Assembly: GCA_001584585.1 (NCBI GenBank)
Contig: LSYV01000007.1
Span: 2,378,618 to 2,442,617, forward strand
Source: Gonium pectorale
Lineage: Eukaryota > Chlorophyta > Chlorophyceae > Chlamydomonadales > Volvocaceae
DNA: 64,000 bases
Reading direction: 5' to 3'
Below are positions 11,986 through 24,400 of the stretch, one piece after another; the stretch's first letter is position 1, and every line of letters begins with the position of its first letter. The notes under the pieces were generated by a model. It was not told the DNA's origin. It ran no database searches and saw only the letters and a program-made list of their open reading frames with translations. A program made the position numbers and the translations under genes.

Positions 11986-14900
11986 ATGGGCAACCGGGGC
12001 TCAAAACAGCGCTTGGATTCTAAGCAGCAAAATTTGAGCGGTTTGGCGCCCCGGGAGGCACCGCTGGGCGAGTGGGAGTCACCCATCACGTCGGCGTTCA
12101 TCACGGAGAAGGCCGTCAAGCTCGGTAACCCCTACATTCGCCCTTCTGACGGATCGCTCTTCTGGCTTGAGGGTCGGCCGGAGGAGGGCGGGCGCCAGGT
12201 GTTGGTGCTGAGGTGTGTGGTGGCGGCTTGGCGGGGTTGGCGGGTTGGCGACTTCCACAACATACATCCGCCCGGGTCTGCCTTGCCTGCGCTGCTGGCC
12301 CCGCCGGAGGAGAGCAAGCAGCAGGCATGCCGTGGCGCACCGACGTCCCTTGTGTCCCACGGTCCCAGTTGCAATGTGCTTGCGGGTTGTGCGTGCCTGT
12401 GTAAGACGATCCTGTGTCATCCGCGGCTAAGCCTTTCCCCGTCGGGTTTTGAGGTGCCCGGAGGTGACACCCGCGTCCGAGGACGTCCGCGCCTAGAGGG
12501 TAGAGTGCAAGACGCTCCTGTGTCGTCCGCGACTGAGCCTTTTCCCGTCTTACAGCCTGGTGATGCTTTGGGCATCTCCTTGGCAGCGCTCCAGCGGCAC
12601 TCCCGAAACGACTGAGCAGACGGCGGCAGCAGAGCGATGGCGCAGCACTGTTTGGCGGCACCGGGTGCCTGTACGGCACAAGGCGCAGGCTAGGCGTCCC
12701 GCTGCACCGCAACCGCGCACCGCACCTCAACCGGTGGAGCTGGTCGGGCACTCAGGGTCTTGCTCACCCGCCCTTTCCCCGCGCAACACTAACTCAGGTC
12801 CCCTGACGGCACCACACGGGATGTTACTCCGCCCTTTGCTTCCGGCTTCAACGTCCGCACAACAGTGCACGAGTACGGGGGTGGTGAATACTGCGTCGCC
12901 GATGACACGGTCTTCTTCAGCAACTTCAAGTGAGGCTTCCTAGAAGGTCTTATTCGCTTTCGCAGCGCGGACCCTCGTGTGCTGATGCGTCGCACTGCAC
13001 GGCGATTGCCGTAAGGGGCAAGACGCCAGACGGATGGCTTCCTCTGACAGACGAAGTCGTGGCGGAGAGGGCCCCAGCGACCGCGAAGCACATGTCCGGG
13101 CTCTCGCGACTCGCGGATCGCAGCGGTCACAACCAAGCGCCGTTGTTTGCCTTCAAGCACTTCCTGCTCATGCAAGCTGGCGTGTCCAAGGCCCTCCCAT
13201 TTCCCTGTCTTGGTCTCGGCACTGAGAGCAACGCGCTTGGTTAGGTTAGCCCTTGGGGCCGCCTCACCGATCCCAACCCTCACCGCTGAATTCAACCCTG
13301 TGCTGCCGTCCCCGACTCACTGCATGGCGGCCACAGGGACCAGGCGCTGTACGCGCAGAACCTGTCGGCGCCTGGGTCAGAGCCGCGCCTGGTGACCCAA
13401 GGGTCGGAGGCCCGCGGCGAGCGCTTCGCAGACGCTGTATGGGACGCGCCTCGACAGCGGCTGGTGGCGGTCTCGGAGCTGCACCGCGACCCCTCCACGG
13501 GAGCCGAGTTGGAGCCGGGCCGGGTGGTCAACCGCCTGGTGGCCATCGGTGAGGGCTGTGAGACCAAACCCTGGACGACTCGAGCAGAGCCGCAAGGGCA
13601 TACTGCCCCACCCCCATAGCCGGCATGCTGCACGGCAGAGCGCTGCAGCATGCGCAGCAGGCCCATGGTGAACGCGCGCAAGTGCCGCGGACCCGTTATT
13701 GTATTGGTGCCGTGTTGTGCCACCGTTGGCCCGCTTGGTTGTCTGAGCCTGCGGTCGCACCGCATGCACCATGGACAACCCAACCCCAGACCCCCGGTCC
13801 TACATGGGACCACCCTCACCATCCCAGCACTGCTGCCCCTCCCTCTACTGTACCTCCTCTTTCCTCAGCCGCCCCTCTCTTTCGGGATCGCGGGCGGTTC
13901 CGGGAACGGGTCCGATCGGTCGTTGCGGTGGGACAGTGGGCGCTTTTGGTTCGCCTTCGCCTCTGTGATGCGGGACGGGACGGCATGCGCGTAAGGCCTC
14001 TCTAGTAAGAACGCCTGATTTTTATTTTTTTTCCCAACCCCAACACCCAATATTTCAGACGTGGCCAGCGGGGCGGTTGCGGAGCTGGTGGCGGGGGCGG
14101 ACTTCTTCTCGTCTCCGCGGATCAGCCCGGACGGCCGCTGGCTGGCGTGGGTGCAGTGGGACTTCCCCAACATGCCCTGGGTGGGTGGTGCAGGGGTTGT
14201 GGCGGCATAGGTTGTCGGTTGGTGGCGCCATGCGTGAGGCCGAAGGGCGTACAAGAGACCGGGTGGGGGGAATGGCGATGACGAAAGTGAGCGAGCCCTG
14301 GGGTGTGGACAGCGATACGCTACCATGGGAACGGGAGCGCGAATGCAGCGCACACATCGCTGTAGGAGTTGATATATGTTGCCATTCACTGCCTGCGTAA
14401 CCACTACGAAGCTCAGGCACCGCGTATCGTTCCAGGATATGGATCCTGTACGTTCCACTGCCCACACGGGCAGTGCTTGCCGCTGACGCAGTGTGCCGGC
14501 CCACCTGCCCGCGGCCTCGCATGGCCCCCGTACCCCTGGACTGCCCCGTGACTCTCGACCCGCGGCCCACAGGACCACACGACCCTCTTCGTGGCGCCGC
14601 TGCAGCCGGACGGTAGCCTGGGGCCGCACACTAGGTGGGTTGTGAGTTGTGGAGGGCGTCACCGGGAGCAAGGGCGTGCGGAGCTCTCGCCGCCAAAGGG
14701 GTTTCGGAGCCCTGACCTCCAGGTGACTGAGTGTTGCGTGACGCCGCGGGGCCGTCCTCCTCACGTTCAATCAGCGGGGGATTGTACAGGGACGAAGAGC
14801 GCTCAGCAGTCAAACCGGTGCAAGGCACTCCACGGCTGCGAGCCCTCAACGCCAGCCCTTGCGTGCTGACGGCTAACTGCCAGCCGTAACGGCCGCCTCG

Positions 14901-17900
14901 TTCACAGGCTGGCGGGCGGGGAGCGCGGCGGTAGCGCCGTACAGCAGCCGAGGTGGGCGCCGGACAGCTCGCACCTGTATTTCATCGACGACAAGTCGGG
15001 CTGGTGGAACCTGTACCGCTGCCGTACGCCCCGTACGGTGGCAACGGGTACGGCTGGGGCTGCCTGGCCGGCGGGCGAGGGAGGCGGCTCGGAGGCGCTC
15101 CACCCCATGGAGGCGGACTGGGGTTTCCCCGCCTGGACGCTGGACCACCGCTCCTATGAGGTGAGGCCCGCCCGCACCGAGTTCTCCGGTTTCCTTCCTG
15201 GCTGCTGGAATAGAATCCTTCGGTCGCTGCTGTAGATCGGAGCGCTCGCCTAACACTTCCCTCCCGGCCTTCTCTCATGCGGCCGCCGCTTCAAACGCAT
15301 CCGGGCCTTCGCTTCGCCCGCCGCCGTCACACGCAACGCGTCGGGCCAGCGCTACCTCGGCTGAGCAGCCGCCTGCGCGCCCCCACCCCACCCACCTTCT
15401 CTACCCCATTACTTCCAAAGAATCACAAAGCCCGCCCTCGCCCTGACCGCGGCCAGGTCCTGTCCGACGGCTCGGTGGTTGCGCTGTTCAGCGATCCAGC
15501 GGCGGCGGGCGCATCGCTGGGGCTGCTGCGGCCCGGCGGCCCGGCCGCGGGCGCGCCCTGGCAGCTGCTGCGCATCAACACGGGTGGGTCACTGGTGGTG
15601 GGGCTTGGCCAGACGGCCAAGCTTGGCCAGACGGTGAGGGTAGCCCGCTGTCCGTTACCCTCGTGGGTACGGTAATTACTCTAGCGCCAGGGCCGGTGCT
15701 TGTGCTCTCGTCATTTCAGACGTGGTGTCAGCTGTTGGTACTCGACCTTGAGACTTGCCTCCCTGCTGTCCCACGCCCCGGCGTGCGGGCTGATGCGCCC
15801 TAATAAGTGCGCCCCTCTCGCCGTCGGCCTCGCCCCCCGTGTCCCTGCTCGCGTATGCGCCGTCGCTGCCGCGTCTTACCGTCTGGGCGTCACAGGCTTC
15901 ACGAGCTTTGGCGCGCCCACGCTTGCGGTACGGCAGCTGCCCGACCACAGCCTGACGCTGGCGGCTGCTGCCGGCGCGCCGACGCGCGTGACGGCGGTGG
16001 TGTCGCTGACGGCGGCTTCACCGTCGGAGCTGGCGGGAACGTCGCCCTCCGACTGGCAATCGCTGCGGCTGTCCAAGAGCGGCCAGGTGCGAGTGGCGCG
16101 TGGCGCGTGTTTGTTGTCCCATAGGCACTTCCATTTATGGGTCGTGGGTTCCATGCTTTTGTCTGTGCGCTTGTGCGTGTGCGGGTAAGTTCATGTCAGC
16201 GTCTATCCCTAGGGCTGGCGATGTAGACGCTTGACGACTACATAGACTTGGCGCAGGGGAGCTGTGAATGTATGCTTCAACTCCTGGGCCGTGCCCCTCA
16301 CCAAGATAACCCCGCGCACCGGACCCATGCCCGCAGGTCCCCGACGGGTACCTGTCGGTTCCGGAGGCGCTGTCGTACCCAACCACCTTCGACGATAAGC
16401 CGGCAACCGCCTACATGCTGTACTACCCGCCAACCAACAAGTGAGCGGCCGCCATGCCAACCGGCCGGCAGGGTGGGGAACAGCTGGTGTGGACTCGAGC
16501 AGTTGGAGACGCAATTAATACGTTCACGCACATGCAGCAGTTACGGAAGACACAGCAGCAAGGCTTGGCTAACTGTCTGACCTAACCGTTGGACGGTCAG
16601 GGTGAGGTGGAGTCACGGCGGCCTCCCATGTCCCTGGTCCGGAGCGGGACGCTCCAACTGCCCGCCCCAGCCGTCCGGGTGCTCGGGCTCTAGCGCCTGA
16701 CTGGGGGCTGCATGCGGTGCTATTCGCGCCCCACTTGCCTACGGTAGCCCGGCACCGCAACCCGCCGTGCGCTCCGAGCATCCAGTCCAGTACGCCTGAC
16801 TCCGCGTCGCCCGTGCCTCGGCCCGCGCCCAGGGACTTCACCTACCCGCCCGGTGTGCTGCCCCCGCTGCTGGTCAAGAGCCACGGGGGCCCCACCTCGG
16901 CCGCCGCAGCCGCCCTCAACCCCACCCTGCAGTACTGGACCAGCCGAGGTGCGTTACCCACGACGGCCGCGCGCAGTGCCTCACCCGGGGCGGGAGGCTA
17001 TGACCAGGCTGTGTCCAGGGCCGCGAACAGGGGTGCGACCGTCGGCAGCCGCCACCGTGTTCACCGCGTCTTCTCCCGTCTGTCTGGAGGTCTACCTTGT
17101 TGAGCGCCCCTTGAGTGAGGCCCGTGGAGTGAGCGTCCGTGGGTTGAGGCCCGTACTTGAAGAGCCGTGGTTGAGGGCCCCCGGGTTACCGGCTGGCGCT
17201 CTCATCTGGGCCCCGTCTCCGCTCGTCGGCGCCGCAGGCTTCGCGGTAGCGGACATTGACTACGGCGGCAGTACGGGCTACGGACGGGAGTACCGCAACC
17301 GCCTCAACGGCCGCTGGGGCGTGGTAAGTATGCGGAGTGACATCGGGGCTTCGGGAGAGGGAGCTGATGAATCGTCTGTGCCATTAGCCCATTACGCGCT
17401 GCGGTTTTACGGCCCACGCAGGTTTCCCAGGTGCGGGAAGCTGTCGCAGGTCCTATCGGAACACAGTGATGTACCCTCCTTCGTTGCAGCGCTCGCACCT
17501 GGATTCGCAAAGCTTGCAAGAGCCCTACCGGACCGCCCGGCCATCATAAGCTCCTCCCTGTCGCCCGTTCCACAGGTGCTGTCCTGCTGTTCTCCTCTGA
17601 GGGAGCCCTCTCGTGGCTGCGGACTGCCCGCCCCCCCCCTTCCCCCATCACTCCACGCCGAACGGGACTTGCTGCTAGCTTCCATTCCTCTCTCGTCAAG
17701 CCCCTCATTCCCACGCCCACGCCCGCAGGTTGACGTGCAGGACTGCTGCGCGGCCGCCGAGTGGCTGGCTGCGGCCGGGCGAGTGGACCGCAGCCGGCTG
17801 TGCATCTCGGGCGGCAGCGCGGGCGGCTTCACCACGCTGGCCTGCCTGGCGTTCAGGTGCGGTGCGGGCTGCTTGCTGCTGCTGGGTGGCTGGGCCGCGG

Positions 17901-19757
17901 TGTGGGACCGCGGTGCTGCCGAGACCGGTGGGGTTGCAGGCACGCCGTGCGCGACGGGCCGGATGGACACGGCGTGACAGCAGCTGGACATGGGTGAAAG
18001 GGCAAAGACGGGGCGTGCTGGGGCGTGAGTTTGGGGGCGCCGACAGCGACGCGCTGCCGCGCGCCGGTCTCGAGCGCCCGCGTGCAAACACGGCACAGGC
18101 AGAGGGGCGAGGCACCGGAGGAGGTGTGTCGTGCGGACTCGAACTTGCGGGATTCACCTCCGGGCGGATGGGGGTTCAGCTGAAATGCACTCAAAACTGT
18201 CCGTGACAGAGCCGAGCTCCACGGCACTGAGCTTTGGCCCGTGGGTCCCTTTCCCGCAACTCAGGAAGACGTTCGCGGCGGGTGCGTCCCTGTACGGAGT
18301 GGCGGACGTGCGACTGCTGGCCGAGCACACCCACAAGTTTGAAAGCAGGCGAGTGGCGGACGAGTCTCCACCGCACCCGGCAGCTGGCTGGACCTTCTCA
18401 GCCCCCCCCCTCCAGCGTTACCTTGGATTTGCGCTTCCCTGCCTGCCTGCGGTCATCTTGGAAAGGCCCCAGCTCTCCTCCTCTCCCCCTCCTCTCGGAG
18501 CGTACCCTACCGACGCCCGCTGCCGCGCCGATCCCCCTCCCCTCCCGCTCGTCTTATTCATATGCAACTGGGTGTGCGCGACGCGACCCTCCCCGCCCCC
18601 GAGAGCAGGTACATGGACATGCTGGTGGGCCCGCTGCCCGAGGCGGCCGCCGAGTACGACGCCCGGTCGCCCATCAAGCATCCCGACGGCTTCACGTCGC
18701 CTGTCATCTTCTTTCAGGTGCGGCCACCGAGGGCTCGGGCACCTGGAGCGCGCAGCACTGGCTCACACAGGGGCCGGGCGCAGGATGGGCATGGACTGCA
18801 GTCGGCCCCGCCCCGCCCCGCTCCCCCCGGGTGGTGCTGTGGCGTCACATCGACGCTTCGCGCGCGTCACGCGGAGGCAGGGCCCTTGGGTCGGCATCCC
18901 CCGGTTCGGCGGGTCGGGGTCGGGGTCGTGCGGTGATCAAGACGCGCCCCGTGCCGCCGCCCGTCTCCCGGGCGCTCCCTCGCCGACATGCTGCAAGGAG
19001 AAGCACCGGCCTTGCCTTGACCCGCCTGCCCCTGGCGCCCCCACTGCCCGCTCCCCGGCCCTCACCCCGGCGCGGCGCGGCAGGGCGACGAGGACAAGAT
19101 CGTGCCCCCCGAGCAGGCCATTGTCATGCACGATGCAGTGAAGGTGGGCGAGGGGCCCGGCCGGGGGGGAGGGCCAGACGGCCGAGGCAGTGGAACTTGG
19201 ATAGGAAGTCGTGGAGGAAGGAATGGCGGTGGCAGGCGTCATGGGCTGCTGCAGCCTACGGGCGGCCTCCGCCACCCGGTGCTGAACGCCTGTGTGCGTT
19301 GCCACGCCCGCGCAGGCGGCCGGCCTCCCCACCGCGTTGGTTATGTTCAAGGGCGAGCAGCACGGCTTCCGGCAGGTGGGCGGGTGGTCCTGGGAGGTAT
19401 GCAAAGCCACGCCGGAGAAGCGCCAAGTGACACGTGAAGATGGGCCACCCCCCAACCCACGTGCACCCCACGTGTATGGCTGTAACGCACCCATGGTTTC
19501 CTGGATGGACATTGGCGTACACTACACTGCGGCGCGATGGCACACGGGTGCAGTGTAGTGCTCTCAAGGCCGGGTGTAATGTGTCATCACACTCTCCTGC
19601 TGTACTCGTACGCCGTACCCCATAGGCTGCCAGCATCCGCACGGCTCTGGACGGCGAGATGTACTTCTACGGCTCCGTACTGGGCTTCCCCGCCTCCATG
19701 CCCGACGACCTTCCCAAGATCGAGATTGAGAACCTGCTGCAATCGCCTACACAGTAG
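11986..19757 (+). CDS. S9 prolyl-oligopeptidase-family serine peptidase (dipeptidyl/acylaminoacyl-peptidase type)
   Basis: Seventeen exons: 11986-12212, 12798-12929, 13337-13548, 14059-14180, 14573-14634, 14908-15160, 15457-15583, 15896-16086, 16337-16440, 16833-16948, 17238-17323, 17729-17856, 18265-18348, 18609-18717, 19084-19143, 19316-19375, 19626-19757. All phases close to 734 residues. The N-terminal half is a beta-propeller ([29 protein letters not shown]). The C-terminal half is the alpha/beta hydrolase: [19 protein letters not shown], nucleophile Ser574 in GGSAGG, Asp655 in [10 protein letters not shown], and His687 in GEQHGFR. Intron 13 uses a GC donor (GCGAGT at 18349). The protein begins MGNRGSK, a good N-myristoylation signal. 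An in-frame ATG at 11827 would instead add a 53-residue basic leader, but its context is poorer. Substrate unknown; likely a cytosolic or membrane-tethered peptidase. Confidence 0.93.
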
Positions 19758-21304
19758 ACCAGGCTATCAGATAAGCAGCAGGGAGTCCGTGAGGAAGGGC
19801 CGGCTGGCGCAACACAACGGTGGTGAAGAGCCGGGATGTTTTCATAGCGGCACTTAGGGAGGGTCCCATTGTACCTCAGCAGGTGACATATTGTAGCTCT
19901 ACCCGTTATGGGCCACATACCCTGTTTATGTTTTGTGCACGCTTCTAATGTGCCGTACCGTGAGAGCGCTAGAATGGCGCAACAATGCAGGGGCGCAAAG
20001 GTACAAAGACCCGTGGGTCGGTCGGTGTTGAGTCCGGACACGCCGTCGCCCTCATTGGAACCATGCGGCGTTGTGTACACTAGGTACGCCATCGCAAGAC
20101 TTCTGGCCCCTGCAAAAAAGGATACTTGTGCATAGGAAGGGGGAGCACCACTGCATTACACTTGTGTGTGCGCCAATTGAACGCTCCGGTTGACTCCCCC
20201 CCCGGGGGCCGGCGCCGCCTGCATGCGACCCTACATGGCCGCGTCTGTGCCGCGGGCTTTCGTTGCAATCGCTCACGGTGTGTCTCAGCAGATGCTTCGT
20301 GGTCTGCTGTCTGTATGGTAAGTGCCATGTGTATTCGCATTCAGGCGGCGCGTTTTGTTGTTTGATTGGAGTACATGGTCAGTTGCCTGGGAGTGTCGCA
20401 TTGATTTCTGTTCATGCGCAGCTCTGGAACGTTGTGGGATAAAGAAAGGCAGAGCTGTTTCGATTTCATCATTCGTTCGTATCGCTTCATGGCCCTTAGT
20501 CCCCCCGGCTAGCGAGTTGCCAACCAAGCCCGCCCATCCACATGGGGCGACGGGCTCCTTAACGTGGGGCTACTGATGTGATGTGTTGGATCATCCACTT
20601 TTGTCCTTTGCTGCAGTGTTGCCACAGTCATGCCGAGACCATGCATAAGTTGGTGCGTTAGGGCGAAAAGGGTGAACGCACTTCGCTCAGCGGTCGCCTG
20701 TGCATCGTTGACATGTGTTGGTCGACGCGGATGCGTGCCGTGGCGCTCTGTTATCAAGAGCGTACAGGCCAATGTGACGAGTCCCGCAGCAGATGCAGCA
20801 CCGCACCATCGCCTCGAAATGTACAGAAGCGTACACCCATCAGTACTGACCACTGCATTCCACCTGCCGTACCAGCGCTACTCGGGAGCCTAAGAGGGGA
20901 TTTGTAGCATTGCAAAAGCCCAGACCGCGCCACGTGTAGCAGCCACTCCGCTCAGGTACAAGCGGACTGCGCCTCTGCAAGATTTGAGTGTGCGTCGCAG
21001 GGCCCTCCCGCAACACGCGTCGCCTGAATCACGCGCAACTGCCTGATCTCTCATAGCAGCGATGACCGAGCATCTGTTTCCGAATGAAGCATAGTTGTAC
21101 GATGTACGACACACGGCTGGCAGCCCTGTAGACTGCCACCAGGCTTACACATAGAGACGGCAACACGTAAGATGAAGGTCCCTGCACATTTCTGGTCCTG
21201 GATCACCCGACTGCCCAGGCGAGGGGGCCAACTGTTCCGTCAAAATTGAATCAGCTGCATGCCTGGGGCCGCTCTGAGCAATGCATTATGAGGCACACGC
21301 TGTC
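19758..21304. other. 3' UTR and intergenic region after the S9 peptidase
   Basis: No TGTAA occurs on the + strand until 21305, and no frame looks coding. Either the peptidase has a 1.5-kb 3' UTR or it uses a variant signal. Confidence 0.4.
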
Positions 21305-21309
21305 TGTAA
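21305..21309 (+). terminator. TGTAA, possible poly(A) signal of the S9 peptidase
   Basis: First TGTAA on the + strand after the stop at 19757. It lies 51 bp from the opposing CRTISO signal. Confidence 0.35.
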
Positions 21310-21360
21310 CTGATGCTGCGCCATACTAAACGCACCACATTCCATGACACGGAGATTCAC

Positions 21361-21365
21361 TTACA
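21361..21365 (-). terminator. TGTAA poly(A) signal of CRTISO
   Basis: TTACA on the + strand, about 100 bases past the CRTISO stop codon. Confidence 0.5.
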
Positions 21366-21463
21366 ACCGCGTGTACGACCTACAGCCATGTAGACGCAGT
21401 GTTCGTATTCCGTCACACCAAGCCGGAATGAAATCCGCGCATCCCGACGCGCCACGGCGGCCC

Positions 21464-24400
21464 CTACGACGCGTCGCGAACGCCGTTGAGCAGCTTCCCG
21501 AAGGCCGAGTCCAGCAGCGGCCACGCGGGCTCCCTCTCCAGGTCCACCAGCACGCGGTGCGCGCAGCCGAAGCCCGAGAACACCACCGCGTTAACGCCCT
21601 GGGGCGGTGGGTGGAGTTTTGGGTCCAGGACGGCGTGAGGTGGCGCGTGAGTTATGGGGGAGAGGAACGAACGCGCTGAGGGCGCGAGCCCGGGAGGGCG
21701 AGGGACGCGACTGCCGAGGGCGGCCGGGGCCCCATACACGGACGGCATTAGACCGATAGCTGCAAGCCGAAGCTGATAGCTGGTGATTCAGCGACCACGA
21801 GTGTCAGCTGTACATCTGACCTCCCTGCATGTTGCACCTCCCCAGAGGGCAGCCCGTGTCCCACGGGCGCGCGCACCTGGCCCGGGAAGGTGGAGTCTCC
21901 GACGCAGTAGAGCCCCTCGATGGCCGTGCTGTTGAAAGGCATGGACAGCATGCCCAGCGGCCGGCGCGAGGGGATGGGGCCGTACGTGCCATCCTCGCGG
22001 CTGAGGTAGCGTCGGTGTGTGCGCGGGGTGCCCACCTGAGGTTGGGGCAGCGTTTTGTGAGGATAGCGGAAGCGCGATAGTAGGACGGGTGGACAGATGC
22101 CGTACCGCAGGCGCACGTTTGAAGATGCCCCAAGACGCCCCCACCCGCAGGCTCACCTCCCGGAAGGTGGTGCCGGCGCGCAGGCCCGGCAGGATGGCCT
22201 CCAGGCGGGCGCAGATCTCGTCCGCCACCTTCTCCTTAGTCGCCTCGTACTCTGCCGGAGACAGGCCCTGCGAGCGACGGCCGACAGGGAGGGGAGGAGC
22301 CGGCGAGTCAAGCACAGCAGGCAGCGGGTTACGAAGCGGGAGGCCAGTCCCGCATCGGCCCGCCCTGCCTCTACATTCGCAGCTCTCCGCCCCCGCATGC
22401 ACGCACGCACGCACCTGCCAGTTGTCGATCCAGTCGGGCGTGAAGGCGTGCACGATGTGGTGGCCGGGCGGCGCCAGCGAGGGGTCCAGAACCGTGGGCA
22501 TCGACACGAACAGCACGCCCCTGCAGATGACGCACGGAGCGGGGCCCACACGGAGGCCAGGGCGGGGTTGGCATCACGCCTCGCGAGCGCGCAGGACTCA
22601 ACCGTGTTAGCCGTCCGCATTGAGGGCAGAGCCGGCCCCTAATTGAACCATGCGAGCCTGCTTCTCCTGCAGACCGCTTGCGCGGTATCCCCGCCCCCTC
22701 AGCGGCACCCCATCTCGCCTGGCGGACTCCATCTTGTCCCAGTCCTCCAGCACGATGTGGTGGCAGTCCTTCTCGCCCGCCAGCACCTCGGCCTTGACGC
22801 CCATGTGGATGGACAGGAAGGAGGGGGACTTCTTGTAGCGCTTTCTGCGGAACGGAGTAGGCGGGGGCAGGGGTAGACGGGGGCGGGCAATGGGCTAAAA
22901 AGGGAAGCCACGAGAGAGTTCGAGCGCATACGGTGTGCTGGTTGGTGTGAAGCTCGATGGAAGGACGGAAGGAGGCGAGGCGAGCGCGTGGACCAGGACC
23001 CCCAAAGATCAAAGTTCGGCAATAAGCGCAACGGTAGTTGGGGTCGTAAGCGCATCGTAGTGTCAATATTTCAAAGGCGGCTACAGGCTATTTCCCACGA
23101 TGCTGGCCGCACAGCCGTCAGCGCAGCCGGACAGCGCGAGGTGGCTAGGAAGCGAACATCGGCGATGTCGTTCATAGGGACAACGCGCCGCACGTGCAGG
23201 CACGAGCCCCACGCACCTGAAGAGCTTCTCCGACTCTGGCAGCTTGTCCTCCCCAATCATGTTCTCAAACGTGTCCCACCGAGTGGCGTTGCTGATTACC
23301 GTCTTGCCCCTGGGCGAGGGACGAAGGAGGGATAGGCACGACGCGGCGGCGGCGACGTGGGAAGGCCGCAGTTTGCTCTGACTCGGGCCGGCATGCTTGC
23401 CGACAACCGCACCCTCCACCCCTGCCCGGCCGGCTTCCCGGTAAGCAAGGCAGCAGCCGGGCTTCAGGCCTTTCGCATGCGAGGAAACGCTGCCCAGTCC
23501 GACCCCGTCTCGTGTGCTGCTGCCTAGGTCGGCCCGCTTTGCAGGTCATACTGCACGCCCCCGTGTCCTGTCCTCCTTCCATTCGTTTCGCCCACCGCGC
23601 TCATGGTCGCATCCCCTTTCCGCGCACCCACCTGAACACACGGCCATCCGCCAGGCGCACGCCCACGGCCCGGCGGCGCTGCCCGTCCGCCGCACCCTCC
23701 GTGACGATCTCCTTCACATTGGCCTTGTACACAATGTGACCGCCGTACTCCACGATGCCTGGTGTTTATGGTGTCATGAGGATGCCGAGAGCGTTATGCG
23801 ACAGGACGTGGTGTAGGACCACACCGCTACCTCAGGTGCTGCACCTTCCATGCAGTGAAGCTCTGCTGCGGCGCGGGCCCTTCCGGGGGTATCAAGCCGC
23901 CCAGTGAAATGAGGCGGTCGCCAAGGACCGGCCGGACAGGTTACTTATAACCCGGGACTTCCGCGAGGCAACCACAGCCCGGGCAGCCCATGCCTCCCTT
24001 TCCAAGAGCGCCATTGCCAACGTCCCAAACCAAACAGCCTTCAAACAGGAGGCCCCCTGCCTCCCGCCATTCCATGCTGCCGGCTCTTCCCCACACTCGA
24101 CACCCGGGCAGGGCCCCCAAGTCCCCCAAGTCGTGTGTGCGCCGCCCTCCCGCCTGCAACCTCGGACCCCCACCCTCGGACTGTTGGTTACCCCCACCCA
24201 CCTTCCGCCAGCTCCTCTCCGATGCGGCCCACGCCGCCCACCGGGTAGTTGATCCCGCCGTAGTGGCGGTCGCAGAAGACCATGCCCGCGTTGATCATGG
24301 GCGTCAGGTCGGCCGACACGGTGGACCAGATGAAGCACTCGATGTCGATGAAGCGGAGCAGCTCGGGGTCCTGCGGTCCGGGTCAGCCGCCGGCCGGCAG

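Noticed and set aside
14866..17977. Long open frames on both strands across the S9 peptidase introns
   Set aside because: GC-rich introns keep frames open by chance; the peptidase exons occupy the region on the + strand with closed phases.
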